A stretch of 64,000 nt of DNA from Allobosea sp. BH3 (GTDB lineage: Bacteria; Pseudomonadota; Alphaproteobacteria; Rhizobiales; Beijerinckiaceae). The position numbers were made by a program, and so were the translations under genes. The notes beneath the pieces are model-generated. The model was given only the letters and a program-made list of their open reading frames with translations, was not told the DNA's origin and made no database searches. Every line of letters starts with the position of its first letter. The first letter of the stretch is position 1. Below, piece by piece: positions 32,800-40,310 of the stretch. Where the stretch lies: the NCBI RefSeq assembly GCF_025499465.1, contig NZ_JAIMCA010000006.1, positions 124,001 to 188,000 on the forward strand, in the 5' to 3' direction.

Positions 32800-33366
32800 A
32801 TGCGCAGCGAAAAGGACAAGATGCTCGCCGGCGAGCTCTATCGGGCCGACAGTCCGGAACTCATCGCGGACAACCGGCGCGCCAGTGCCTGGATGGAGCG
32901 GTTCAACGCGACGACCGCCAGCCCCGAGATGCGACTCCCGCTGCTGCAGGAGGCCTTTGCGCAGGTCGGGCGGGGCGTCACGATCCGCCCACCTTTCCAT
33001 TGCGACTACGGCTACAACATCAGCCTGGGCGACGGCGTCTTCCTGAACTTCAACTGCGTCATTCTGGATGTCGTTGCGGTGACCATCGGCGCCGGCACGC
33101 AGATCGGCCCCGGCGTCCAGATCCTCACAGCCGATCACCCACGCGACGCCGATCAGCGCCGGCAGATGCTGGAGTTCGGCCGCCCCGTCACCATCGGGCG
33201 AAATGCCTGGATCGGCGCGGGCGCGATCATCCTGCCAGGCGTCACGATCGGCGACGATGCGATCGTCGGGGCGGGCAGCGTGGTGACGCGAGACGTGCCG
33301 GCAGGACGTATGGCGGTCGGGAATCCAGCGAGGCTGCGACCGCAACTCCAGCGAAGCCCGTCGTAG
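32800..33366 (+). CDS. Maltose/galactoside O-acetyltransferase-like protein
   Basis: A 188-residue left-handed beta-helix acetyltransferase of the Maa/LacA/NodL group, which moves acetyl from acetyl-CoA to a sugar hydroxyl. The N-terminal segment is typical (KDKMLAGELYRADSPELI, then RFNATT). FHCDYGYNISLGDGVFLNFNCVILD (near 66-90) leads into hexapeptide repeats. The catalytic His is in ILTADHP (near 112), and IGAGAIILPGVTIGDDAIVGAGSVVTRDVP makes the last coils. It starts 13 bases after era, so it may be co-transcribed. The acceptor sugar cannot be read. Confidence 0.88.
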   Translation: MRSEKDKMLAGELYRADSPELIADNRRASAWMERFNATTASPEMRLPLLQEAFAQVGRGVTIRPPFHCDYGYNISLGDGVFLNFNCVILDVVAVTIGAGTQIGPGVQILTADHPRDADQRRQMLEFGRPVTIGRNAWIGAGAIILPGVTIGDDAIVGAGSVVTRDVPAGRMAVGNPARLRPQLQRSPS

Positions 33367-33507
33367 ATGGCACGGGCCTCGCCAAGCTGCGTCAAGACGC
33401 CACGGGAGCAGTTTCGAGGTCGTAAAAAAACAATGATGCCTGACATTCTTCGACCGTGATTCCCTCACATTTGAATATTTGAAGTGATTTCAGCAGGAGT
33501 AATCGCC

Positions 33508-34134
33508 ATGGTCGGCGCACCGCGCATTGCGCTCTTCATCGATGGCGCCAATCTTTACGCGACGTCGAAGCAGCTTGGCTTCGACATGGACTATCGCCGT
33601 CTGCTGCGTGAGTTTCAGGGGCGCGGCAATCTGATCCGCGCCTTCTATTTCACGACGCTGATCGAGAGCGAGGAATACTCCTCGATCCGCCCGCTGGTCG
33701 ATTGGCTGGACTACAACGGCTATCGCGTCATCACCAAGGCGGCCAAGGAGTTCACCGACGCCACCGGCCGGCGGCGTGTGAAGGGCAACATGGATATCGA
33801 GCTCGCGATCGAGATGCTCGAGCTCGCGTCGCATCTCGACCAGATCTATCTTTTCTCGGGCGACGGCGATTTCCGGCCGCTGGTGGAAGCCGTGCAGCGC
33901 AAGGGCGTGAAGGTCTCGGTCGTCTCGACGATCTCGACGAACCCGCCGATGGTCTCCGACGAGTTGCGCCGGCAATGCGACGAGTTCGTCGATCTCGCCC
34001 AGCTCGTGCAGAAAGTCGGCCGCGATCCCGCCGAGCGTGCCGGCCGCGCCCCGGTCGCGCCCGGAGGGCCGGCCAACCCAGGGCTGGAGCGCCGCTACGG
34101 AATCCGCCAGGGTGACGAGCCGGTGGAGGGGTAA
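33508..34134 (+). CDS. NYN-domain (LabA/DUF88) putative ribonuclease
   Basis: A 208-residue protein with a PIN-like NYN nuclease fold. The ATG at 33508 (MVGAPRIALFIDGANLYATS) has AGGAG about 9 bases upstream. Acidic metal-binding residues appear in FIDGANL (residue 11), KGNMDIELAIEML (near 92) and LFSGDGDFRPLVE (near 113). The C-terminal 35 residues are Pro/Gly/Arg-rich and probably disordered. Such proteins are often encoded beside smpB in Rhizobiales, as here, which hints at a role in RNA or trans-translation metabolism; that is inference. Confidence 0.88.
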   Translation: MVGAPRIALFIDGANLYATSKQLGFDMDYRRLLREFQGRGNLIRAFYFTTLIESEEYSSIRPLVDWLDYNGYRVITKAAKEFTDATGRRRVKGNMDIELAIEMLELASHLDQIYLFSGDGDFRPLVEAVQRKGVKVSVVSTISTNPPMVSDELRRQCDEFVDLAQLVQKVGRDPAERAGRAPVAPGGPANPGLERRYGIRQGDEPVEG

Positions 34135-34146
34135 AGCCGCCCGCCC

Positions 34147-34617
34147 CTACCCGTTCTTCAGCAGACGCTGTTTGTCGCGGTTCCAGTCGCGGGTCTTCTC
34201 GGTCTCGCGCTTGTCGTGGAGCTTCTTGCCCCGGCCGAGACCGAGTTCGACCTTGGCGCGGCCCTTGTCGTTGAAATAGACCTTGAGCGGAATGACCGTG
34301 AAGCCCTCACGCTGGATCGCGCCCATCAACTTGTTGATCTGGCGGCGATGCAGCAGGAGCTTACGCGGCCGGCGAACATCGTGGTTGAAGCGGTTCGCCT
34401 CCAGATACTCCGGGATATGCGCGTTGAAGAGAAACAGCTCGGTGCCCATCGGCCCGGCATAGCTCTCTCCGATCGTCGCCTTGCCGCCGCGCAGCGACTT
34501 GATCTCGGTGCCCTGCAGGGCGATGCCGGCCTCCAGCGTCTCGGTGATCTCGTAGTTGTAGCGCGCCTTGCGGTTGTCCGCGGCGAGCTTGTAGCGGTCA
34601 GGATCTGGCTTCTTCAT
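34147..34617 (-). CDS. smpB: SsrA-binding protein SmpB
   Basis: SmpB binds tmRNA and delivers it to stalled ribosomes for trans-translation. The 156-residue protein has the OB-fold core: NRKARYNYEITETLEAGIAL, then GTEIKSLRGGKATIGESYA (near 37-55). The basic C-terminal tail (KLHDKRETEKTRDWNRDKQRL), which occupies the decoding centre, follows. The start overlaps the stop of the PaiB-like gene by 4 bases. The ssrA (tmRNA) gene itself is not seen in this window. Confidence 0.96.
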   Translation of the reverse strand: MKKPDPDRYKLAADNRKARYNYEITETLEAGIALQGTEIKSLRGGKATIGESYAGPMGTELFLFNAHIPEYLEANRFNHDVRRPRKLLLHRRQINKLMGAIQREGFTVIPLKVYFNDKGRAKVELGLGRGKKLHDKRETEKTRDWNRDKQRLLKNG

Positions 34618-35261
34618 GCCGTGCCGCCGAATCCATGCTGCTTCACCAGCGCCGCCATGGCCTGCGATTCCGATTCCGGATCGGCGCTCAAGCCATTGAG
34701 AACGCCGATCTTGTCGTCCTCGCGCCGGTTCTGGCTGAGCTTGAATTTGCCGAGGATCGAGGCGATCTCGACCTCGACGCCGACGATGCCGCGGGCCTGC
34801 GCCGCGATGAAGGGCGCGGGCGCGTCGGAGATGGCCCAGGGCTCAGCACGGGGAGCTTCCTGCTGGCGCGTCAGGGACTCCAGCTGCGCATGCAGCCAGG
34901 CGGGGTCCTCGATGGCGCGGGCAGGCCCACGCACCTGCACGGTGACGTAGTTCCAGGTCGGCACGACCTTGCCGTGCTCCTGCTTGGTCGCATACCAGGC
35001 CGGTGTGACGTAGCGCTCGACGCCGGTGAAAATCACGAGCGTCTCAGCGCCGGCGGCGATCGCCTTCCACTGGGCGTTGGGACGGGCGAGATGGGCGCGC
35101 AGCACGCCGTTCTCGCCCTCGTCCGCATGAAGGATGAAGGGCACGGGATTGGCCAGCAGACCGCCCTCGCCGACCGTCACCAGCGTGGCGAGCGGATGCT
35201 GGCGGATGACCGCGTGCAGTTGCGCGCGATCCTCGACCTTGAAGTGACTGGGCTCGTACAT
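34614..35261 (-). CDS. PaiB-type FMN-binding protein
   Basis: A 215-residue split-barrel flavin-binding protein of the PaiB family, named after a Bacillus negative regulator of sporulation and protease genes. It starts MYEPSHFKVEDRAQLHAVI. Family segments are HPLATLVTVGEGGLLANPVPF (near 27), ARPNAQWKAIAAGAETLVIF (near 68) and the flavin-site TPAWYATKQEHGKVVPTWNY (near 96), followed by LESLTRQQEA. Whether it regulates transcription or is an oxidoreductase is unknown. It overlaps smpB by 4 bases. Confidence 0.88.
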   Translation of the reverse strand: MYEPSHFKVEDRAQLHAVIRQHPLATLVTVGEGGLLANPVPFILHADEGENGVLRAHLARPNAQWKAIAAGAETLVIFTGVERYVTPAWYATKQEHGKVVPTWNYVTVQVRGPARAIEDPAWLHAQLESLTRQQEAPRAEPWAISDAPAPFIAAQARGIVGVEVEIASILGKFKLSQNRREDDKIGVLNGLSADPESESQAMAALVKQHGFGGTA

Positions 35262-35315
35262 CGTTTCGGCTTCCCTGGCTTCGGCCGGGATGACCGGACG
35301 AACGCAGAACCTTAC

Positions 35316-36209
35316 TTAGGCATTCAACAGCCCGGCGAAAACCATCGCCTCGCGGATGACCTTGCCGGTCGCCGGCGTCACCGGCAGCAGCGGCAGGCGA
35401 ACCTCCTCCTCGATGCGACCGAGGAGCGCGAGCCCGTGCTTGGCTCCGGCGAGGCCCGGCTCCTTGAAGATGGCATCATGGAGCGGCACCAGCCGGTCCT
35501 GAACCTTCAGTGCGGCGGCGTAATCGCCCTTGAGCACGGCCGTCATCAGATCGGCGCAGAGGCGCGGGGCGACATTGGCGACCACCGAAATGCAGCCATG
35601 GCCGCCGGCTGCCATATAGGACAACGCCGTCATGTCCTCGCCCGAGAGCTGGATGAAATCCGGCCCCAGCGCGTGGCGCTGCTGCGAGACGCGCGCGAGG
35701 TTGGCGGTGGCGTCCTTCACGCCGGCGATGTTCTTCAGCTCATAGAGCCGCGCCATCGTCTCGACCGACATGTCCACGACCGAGCGCGGCGGGATGTTAT
35801 AGATGATGATCGGGATGCCGATCGCATCATTCACCGCCTTGAAGTGCCGGTACATGCCCTCCTGGGTCGGCTTGTTGTAATAGGGCGTCACCACGAGCAC
35901 GGCGTCGGCGCCGGCCTTCTCGGCGTGGATGGCGAGGTCGATCGCCTCGATCGTATTGTTGGAGCCCGCGCCGGCAATCACAGGGACGCGGCCCTTCGCC
36001 TGGTCGATGACGATCTCGACGACGCGCTTGTGCTCGTCATGGCTGAGCGTCGGGCTCTCCCCGGTCGTGCCGACAGGAACCAGCCCGGTCGAGCCGTTGT
36101 CGATCTGCCATTCGACCAGCGCGCGCAGCGCCTCCTCATCGACCTTGCCGGCTTTGAAAGGCGTGACCAGAGCGGGCAAAGAGCCAGTGAAGGCAGCGTG
36201 CTTGGTCAT
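35316..36209 (-). CDS. dapA: 4-hydroxy-tetrahydrodipicolinate synthase
   Basis: DapA condenses pyruvate with aspartate semialdehyde, the first committed step to lysine and diaminopimelate. The ATG at 36209 (MTKHAAFTGSLPALVTPF) gives 297 residues. The TIM barrel shows VGTTGESPTLSHDEH (near 44), the catalytic tyrosine in VTPYYNKPTQEGMY (near 112) and the pyruvate-binding lysine in IAGVKDATANLARV (near 166). It lies in the same direction as the PaiB-like gene and smpB and is divergent from the lytic transglycosylase gene, fitting shared wall-precursor interest. Confidence 0.95.
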   Translation of the reverse strand: MTKHAAFTGSLPALVTPFKAGKVDEEALRALVEWQIDNGSTGLVPVGTTGESPTLSHDEHKRVVEIVIDQAKGRVPVIAGAGSNNTIEAIDLAIHAEKAGADAVLVVTPYYNKPTQEGMYRHFKAVNDAIGIPIIIYNIPPRSVVDMSVETMARLYELKNIAGVKDATANLARVSQQRHALGPDFIQLSGEDMTALSYMAAGGHGCISVVANVAPRLCADLMTAVLKGDYAAALKVQDRLVPLHDAIFKEPGLAGAKHGLALLGRIEEEVRLPLLPVTPATGKVIREAMVFAGLLNA

Positions 36210-36454
36210 GAGGGCCAATCCTGAAGGCGAGACGCGGGTTACGAAGCCGCCACACATAAACCGTAGGTCGGCCAAGGCAAAGCCGCCAACTCATGAAAAT
36301 GCGTGGCCTCTTGGTTAAACCTCCTTAAACTCCCATCCTCGAACATCGACACATGCACGCCCCAGGACTCAATCCCCGGACGACGCCTGCCCCGACACCG
36401 ACTGACTCATCATCGCCCGTTTCAAAAACGCTTGCCCCAGGACGGAGACCCGCC

Positions 36455-38548
36455 ATGGCCTCGCCTGCCGCCGCGCCCCGAATGACCCCACCCAGACTGA
36501 TCGCCCTGCTGCTGCCCGCCATGCTCTGCGCCTCGACGACGCAGGCCGGCGACGACGGCATGCTCGCCAGCCAGCGCAAGCTCGCCATGATCGGCGACTT
36601 CGAGAAGACCGGGGCCACTCCGGCCTCACCCGCCGATGTGCGGCGCGACGCGGAGACGATCGATACCGAGGCGGTGAAATCCGCCATCGCGGCCTATAGG
36701 CGCGGCGCGCTCGGAGAAGGCGATGTGCTCGCCGGCAAGATCACGGACCGCGCCGCGCGGGCGTTGCTCGAATGGGTGGCGATCCACAGCAATGCCGGGG
36801 TGGTGTCGTTCGCCCGCATCGATGCCTTCCTGCGCGAGCAGCCGAATTATCCGGCAACGATCCGTTTCCGCCGTCGCGCCGAAGAGGCGCTGATCGCCGA
36901 GCGGAAGAGCCCCGGGATCGTGCGCGCCTTCTTCCACGGTCAGCAGCCGGTCTCGCCGGCAGGGCGGATCGCGCTGGCGTTGGCGCTCAAGGACGAGGGC
37001 CGCAAGGACGAGGCGGCCGCGCTCATCCGCCGGAGCTGGCGGCAGGATCCGTTCAGCCAGTCTCTCGAAAAGATCGTGCTGGCGCAGTTCGATGCGAGCC
37101 TGACCAAGGACGACCACCGCCTGCGGGCAGAGCGCTTTCTCTTCCGCGAACAGGGCGAGGCCGCGTTGCGCAACGCCGCCCGCGTGTCAGCCGATTATCT
37201 CGTGCTCGCCCGCGCCCGGCTCGCGAGCGCCAAGGCACGGCGCCCGATTCCCGAGAAGCAGATCGCGGCCGTGCCGGCCTCGCTTCGCGGCGACGTCTCC
37301 TTCGCTTTCCTTCAGGCGCAGCAGGCGCGTCGAGGCGACAAGCTCGACGAGGCCGTGAAGGCGCTCGCAGCCATCCCGCGCGACCCTGCCCTGCTCGGGG
37401 ATGGCGATGGCTGGTGGGAAGAGCGGCGCATCATCTCGCGCAAGCTCATCGACGCCGGCCAGCCGGAGAAGGCGTATCAGGTCTCGGCCGGCCATGGCGC
37501 CGAGGATGCAGCCGAGCGAATCGAGGCCGAGTGGCATTCCGGCTTCATCGCGCTGCGCTTCCTGAAGAAGGCAGATGTCGCACTGAAGCATTTCGACGCT
37601 GCCGCAGCCATCGCCGAGACACCGATCTCGGTTGCGCGCGCTGCCTATTGGCAGGGCCGCGCCTATGAAGAACTCGGCAAGGTCGAGGAGGCCAAAACGG
37701 CCTTCGGCAAGGCAGCAGCCCATCCGATCGCCTATTACGGGCAGCTCGCACGGGCGAAGCTCGGGCTCTCCGACCTGCCGCTACGACAGACAACCGCCGT
37801 CGGACTCGACGCTCTGCCGGGTCATCGTGGCGTGCGACTGCTCTATCAGTTGGGCGAGCGAGGTCTCGCCACGCTGATGCTGCACGATCTCGCGCAGCGG
37901 CTGCACAGCACGGAGGCGCTCGAGGCCGTCGCCTCCATCGCGGGGCGCGAGGCGGATGCGCGCGCCCTCCTCGGCGTCGGCAAGGCGGCACTCCAGCGAG
38001 GCTTCCCGCTCGACATGGCGGCCTTCCCGGTCAACGGCATCCCGGATTTCGACGTGCTGGGCGACCCGATGGAACGCGCCATCGTCCATGCGATCGCGCG
38101 GCAGGAGAGCGCCTTCGATCCCACCGCCATGTCCCATGCAGGCGCGCGCGGGCTGATGCAGATGATGCCGGCGACGGCCCGCGAGACGGCGCGCCGTGCC
38201 GGCCTGCCCTTCGACTGGGACAAGCTGGGGCACGATCCGCTCTATGCGGCTCGCATGGGCGCAGCCCATCTCAACGACCTGCTGAAGGAATGGCGCGGCT
38301 CCTATATCCTGTCCTTCGCCGCCTACAATGCCGGCTCGCCGAATGTGAAGAAATGGATCGCAGCCTATGGCGACCCGCGCGATCCCGATGTCGATGCTGT
38401 GGATTGGGTGGAGCGCATCCCCTTCTCGGAGACGCGCAACTACGTGCAGCGCGTGATGGAGAACCTGCAGGTCTACCGCGAGCGGCTGAACCAGCGCACG
38501 GCCTACCTGATCGACCATGACCTGAAACGTGGCGGCAGGCGGGAGTGA
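36455..38548 (+). CDS. slt: Soluble lytic murein transglycosylase
   Basis: Slt cleaves peptidoglycan glycan strands, leaving 1,6-anhydro-muramyl ends, in the periplasm. I start at the ATG at 36455 (MASPAAAPRMTPPRLIALL, 697 residues), with GGAG 8 bases upstream and a signal peptide ending near TTQAGDDG. A long superhelical region of helical repeats covers about 60-520 (KDEGRKDEAAALIRRSW; AAYWQGRAYEELGKVEEAK). The catalytic domain (about 530-690) carries the acid Glu in IARQESAFDPTAMSHAGA, then GLMQMMPATA and FAAYNAGSPNVKKW. Complete and typical of alphaproteobacterial Slt. Confidence 0.92.
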   Translation: MASPAAAPRMTPPRLIALLLPAMLCASTTQAGDDGMLASQRKLAMIGDFEKTGATPASPADVRRDAETIDTEAVKSAIAAYRRGALGEGDVLAGKITDRAARALLEWVAIHSNAGVVSFARIDAFLREQPNYPATIRFRRRAEEALIAERKSPGIVRAFFHGQQPVSPAGRIALALALKDEGRKDEAAALIRRSWRQDPFSQSLEKIVLAQFDASLTKDDHRLRAERFLFREQGEAALRNAARVSADYLVLARARLASAKARRPIPEKQIAAVPASLRGDVSFAFLQAQQARRGDKLDEAVKALAAIPRDPALLGDGDGWWEERRIISRKLIDAGQPEKAYQVSAGHGAEDAAERIEAEWHSGFIALRFLKKADVALKHFDAAAAIAETPISVARAAYWQGRAYEELGKVEEAKTAFGKAAAHPIAYYGQLARAKLGLSDLPLRQTTAVGLDALPGHRGVRLLYQLGERGLATLMLHDLAQRLHSTEALEAVASIAGREADARALLGVGKAALQRGFPLDMAAFPVNGIPDFDVLGDPMERAIVHAIARQESAFDPTAMSHAGARGLMQMMPATARETARRAGLPFDWDKLGHDPLYAARMGAAHLNDLLKEWRGSYILSFAAYNAGSPNVKKWIAAYGDPRDPDVDAVDWVERIPFSETRNYVQRVMENLQVYRERLNQRTAYLIDHDLKRGGRRE

Positions 38549-38570
38549 GCCCCAGGAGCGCTCCAGCCTC

Positions 38571-38596
38571 GTCATGCGCGGGCTTGACCCGAACGT
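38571..38596. repeat. Dispersed palindromic repeat, second copy
   Basis: The core CGGGCTTGACCCG (arms CGGG/CCCG) is flanked by ATGCG on one side and AACGT on the other. The same core occurs at 19242-19258 in a longer hairpin. It lies between the slt stop and the following gene. Confidence 0.6.
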
Positions 38597-38638
38597 CTCC
38601 GGCCGGGTTAGGTGCAGGCCGCCTTCTCGCCTGAGACG

Positions 38639-39535
38639 ATGATGACCGCCCATTCCGGTTTCACCTCCCGCTTCGTCAGCGCCCGCGACGGACTGAAGCT
38701 CCATCTGCGCGACTATGGTCCGCTCGCAGCGACCACATTGCCGGTCGTCTGCCTGCCGGGGTTCGCGCGCACGGCCGCCGATTTCCATGAGCTGGCGCTG
38801 GCCCTGGCACAGGAAGAGACTTTGCCGCGCCGGGTGCTCGCGCTCGACTATCGCGGACGCGGCCTCTCCGAATACGACCGGGACTGGAAGAACTACGACA
38901 TCCGCGTCGAACTCGACGATCTGATGCAGGTGCTGGTCGCGAACGGCATCGACGAAGCTATCTTCGTCGGCACCTCCCGCGGGGGCCTGCTGACGATGGC
39001 ACTGGCGGCGGCCCGGCCCGGCGCCATTCGCGGCGTCGTCCTCAACGATGTCGGGCCGGTGATCGATGCACGCGGGCTGCTGCGCATCCGCGGCTATGTC
39101 GGCAAGCTGCCGGTCCCGCGCAGCTTCTCGGAAGGCGCCGAGATCCTGAAACGGCTCTCCGACCAGCAATTTTCGGCCCTGAGCGATGCCGAATGGGAGG
39201 TCATGGCGCGGCGGACCTGGACCGACCGCGACGGCAACCTACGGCCGGACTACGACATCAGGCTGATGAAGGTGCTCGAAGAGCTCGACCTCGAGGCGCC
39301 GCTGCCGGTGCTCTGGGTCTATTTCGACGCCCTCAGGAACGTGCCGATGCTGGCGATCCGCGGCGCGAATTCCGACTTGATGGCTGAGAAGACCCTGCAG
39401 GAGATGGCCGAGCGCCATCCCGACTGCGAGATCTACACCGCGCCCGGGCAGGGCCACGCCCCCCTGCTCGGCAGCAAGGAGATGATTCGCCGTATCGGCA
39501 AGCTGATCGCCCGGGCCGAGCGCCGTTCCAGCTGA
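38639..39535 (+). CDS. Alpha/beta-hydrolase
   Basis: A 298-residue alpha/beta-hydrolase of unknown substrate. I use the ATG at 38639 (MMTAHSGFTSRFVSARDG); a GTG nine codons upstream is possible. The oxyanion loop is CLPGFARTAADFH (near 39), the nucleophile elbow is VGTSRGGLL (Ser near 112), an acid lies in LAIRGANSDLM (near 250), and the His is in APGQGHAPLLG (near 274). A lid region spans about 140-215. The family includes esterases, lactonases and C-C hydrolases. It meets the next, convergent gene with no gap. Confidence 0.87.
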   Translation: MMTAHSGFTSRFVSARDGLKLHLRDYGPLAATTLPVVCLPGFARTAADFHELALALAQEETLPRRVLALDYRGRGLSEYDRDWKNYDIRVELDDLMQVLVANGIDEAIFVGTSRGGLLTMALAAARPGAIRGVVLNDVGPVIDARGLLRIRGYVGKLPVPRSFSEGAEILKRLSDQQFSALSDAEWEVMARRTWTDRDGNLRPDYDIRLMKVLEELDLEAPLPVLWVYFDALRNVPMLAIRGANSDLMAEKTLQEMAERHPDCEIYTAPGQGHAPLLGSKEMIRRIGKLIARAERRSS

Positions 39536-40297
39536 TCAGGTTTCGGAGCGCGACGGCGCGGGCTGTCCCGCCTCCGCCGGCAACTTGGCGATGTTCTCCT
39601 GCCCGACCGAACCATCGTCGCGCGAGCTCTCGACCAATCCGGCCTTGGCGCGCGTCGCAAACTCCGTCTCCGCCCCGGTCGCCAGCACCTTGGCCTGACC
39701 GACCCAGTCCTCCCGTTCTATGCGGCCGGAAAAGGCGAGATAGCCGCCGACCCATTCGACGTTTTCGGCCGTCCACTCCGCGATCTGCGCGAAATGCCAG
39801 ATGCCGAGAGCATGCAGACGGCCCTCGTTCTGCCGGCCAACACCCTTGATGAGCTTGAGATCGTCGGCCTTGCCGTCGCGCGCGGCAGCAAGGCCTGCCG
39901 GACGCCGGCCCGGCAATTCCGCCTCATTCGCGACAGGCGGCGCGGCTGCAGGCGCCTCGGCAACGATCGCCTGCTGTTCGGCTGCCAAAGGAGAGTTCGT
40001 AGCGGAGGCCTCCAGCGCTCTCTCGGTAGCGGGTTTGCGCGCGAAACCGGCACAGACGCAGCCAAGCCAATAGGTGGCGACGAACAGCAAGGCCGTCTCG
40101 ACCCAGGTCGCAGTCATGCCGTTGAGAACCTGGAACCAGCTCAGAGCGGCGCCGCCAAACCACAGGACCGCGACGACGATCCAGGCACCGTTCCAGAACC
40201 GTGCCTTGCCGCCGTCGTGGCTGATCCAGCCCATCGCGAGGCCGAGCGCGAAGGCGGCGAGCAGGAACCAGACGAACTGGCTGGCGAGATAGAGCAT
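39536..40297 (-). CDS. Membrane protein with C-terminal helix-hairpin-helix domain
   Basis: A 253-residue protein of unknown function. Two hydrophobic helices (LASQFVWFLLAAFALGLAMG, residues 4-23; and about 37-83) are followed by an Ala/Pro/Glu-rich linker (90-140). A compact domain (about 143-205) reads DDLKLIKGVGRQNEGRLHAL, then GIWHFAQIAEWT and GRIEREDWVGQA. This domain resembles the helix-hairpin-helix extension found fused to NuoE and other proteins in Rhizobiales, normally a nucleic-acid or protein-binding fold. It is 13 bases downstream of the OmpA-family gene and probably co-transcribed. Confidence 0.82.
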   Translation of the reverse strand: MLYLASQFVWFLLAAFALGLAMGWISHDGGKARFWNGAWIVVAVLWFGGAALSWFQVLNGMTATWVETALLFVATYWLGCVCAGFARKPATERALEASATNSPLAAEQQAIVAEAPAAAPPVANEAELPGRRPAGLAAARDGKADDLKLIKGVGRQNEGRLHALGIWHFAQIAEWTAENVEWVGGYLAFSGRIEREDWVGQAKVLATGAETEFATRAKAGLVESSRDDGSVGQENIAKLPAEAGQPAPSRSET

Positions 40298-40310
40298 GTC
40301 CGCCTCCGTC

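Noticed and set aside
36315..36328. TTAA-N6-TTAA pair resembling a CtrA site upstream of slt
   Set aside because: CtrA sites as I know them have 7 bases between the TTAA units; with 6, and no other support, I do not call it.
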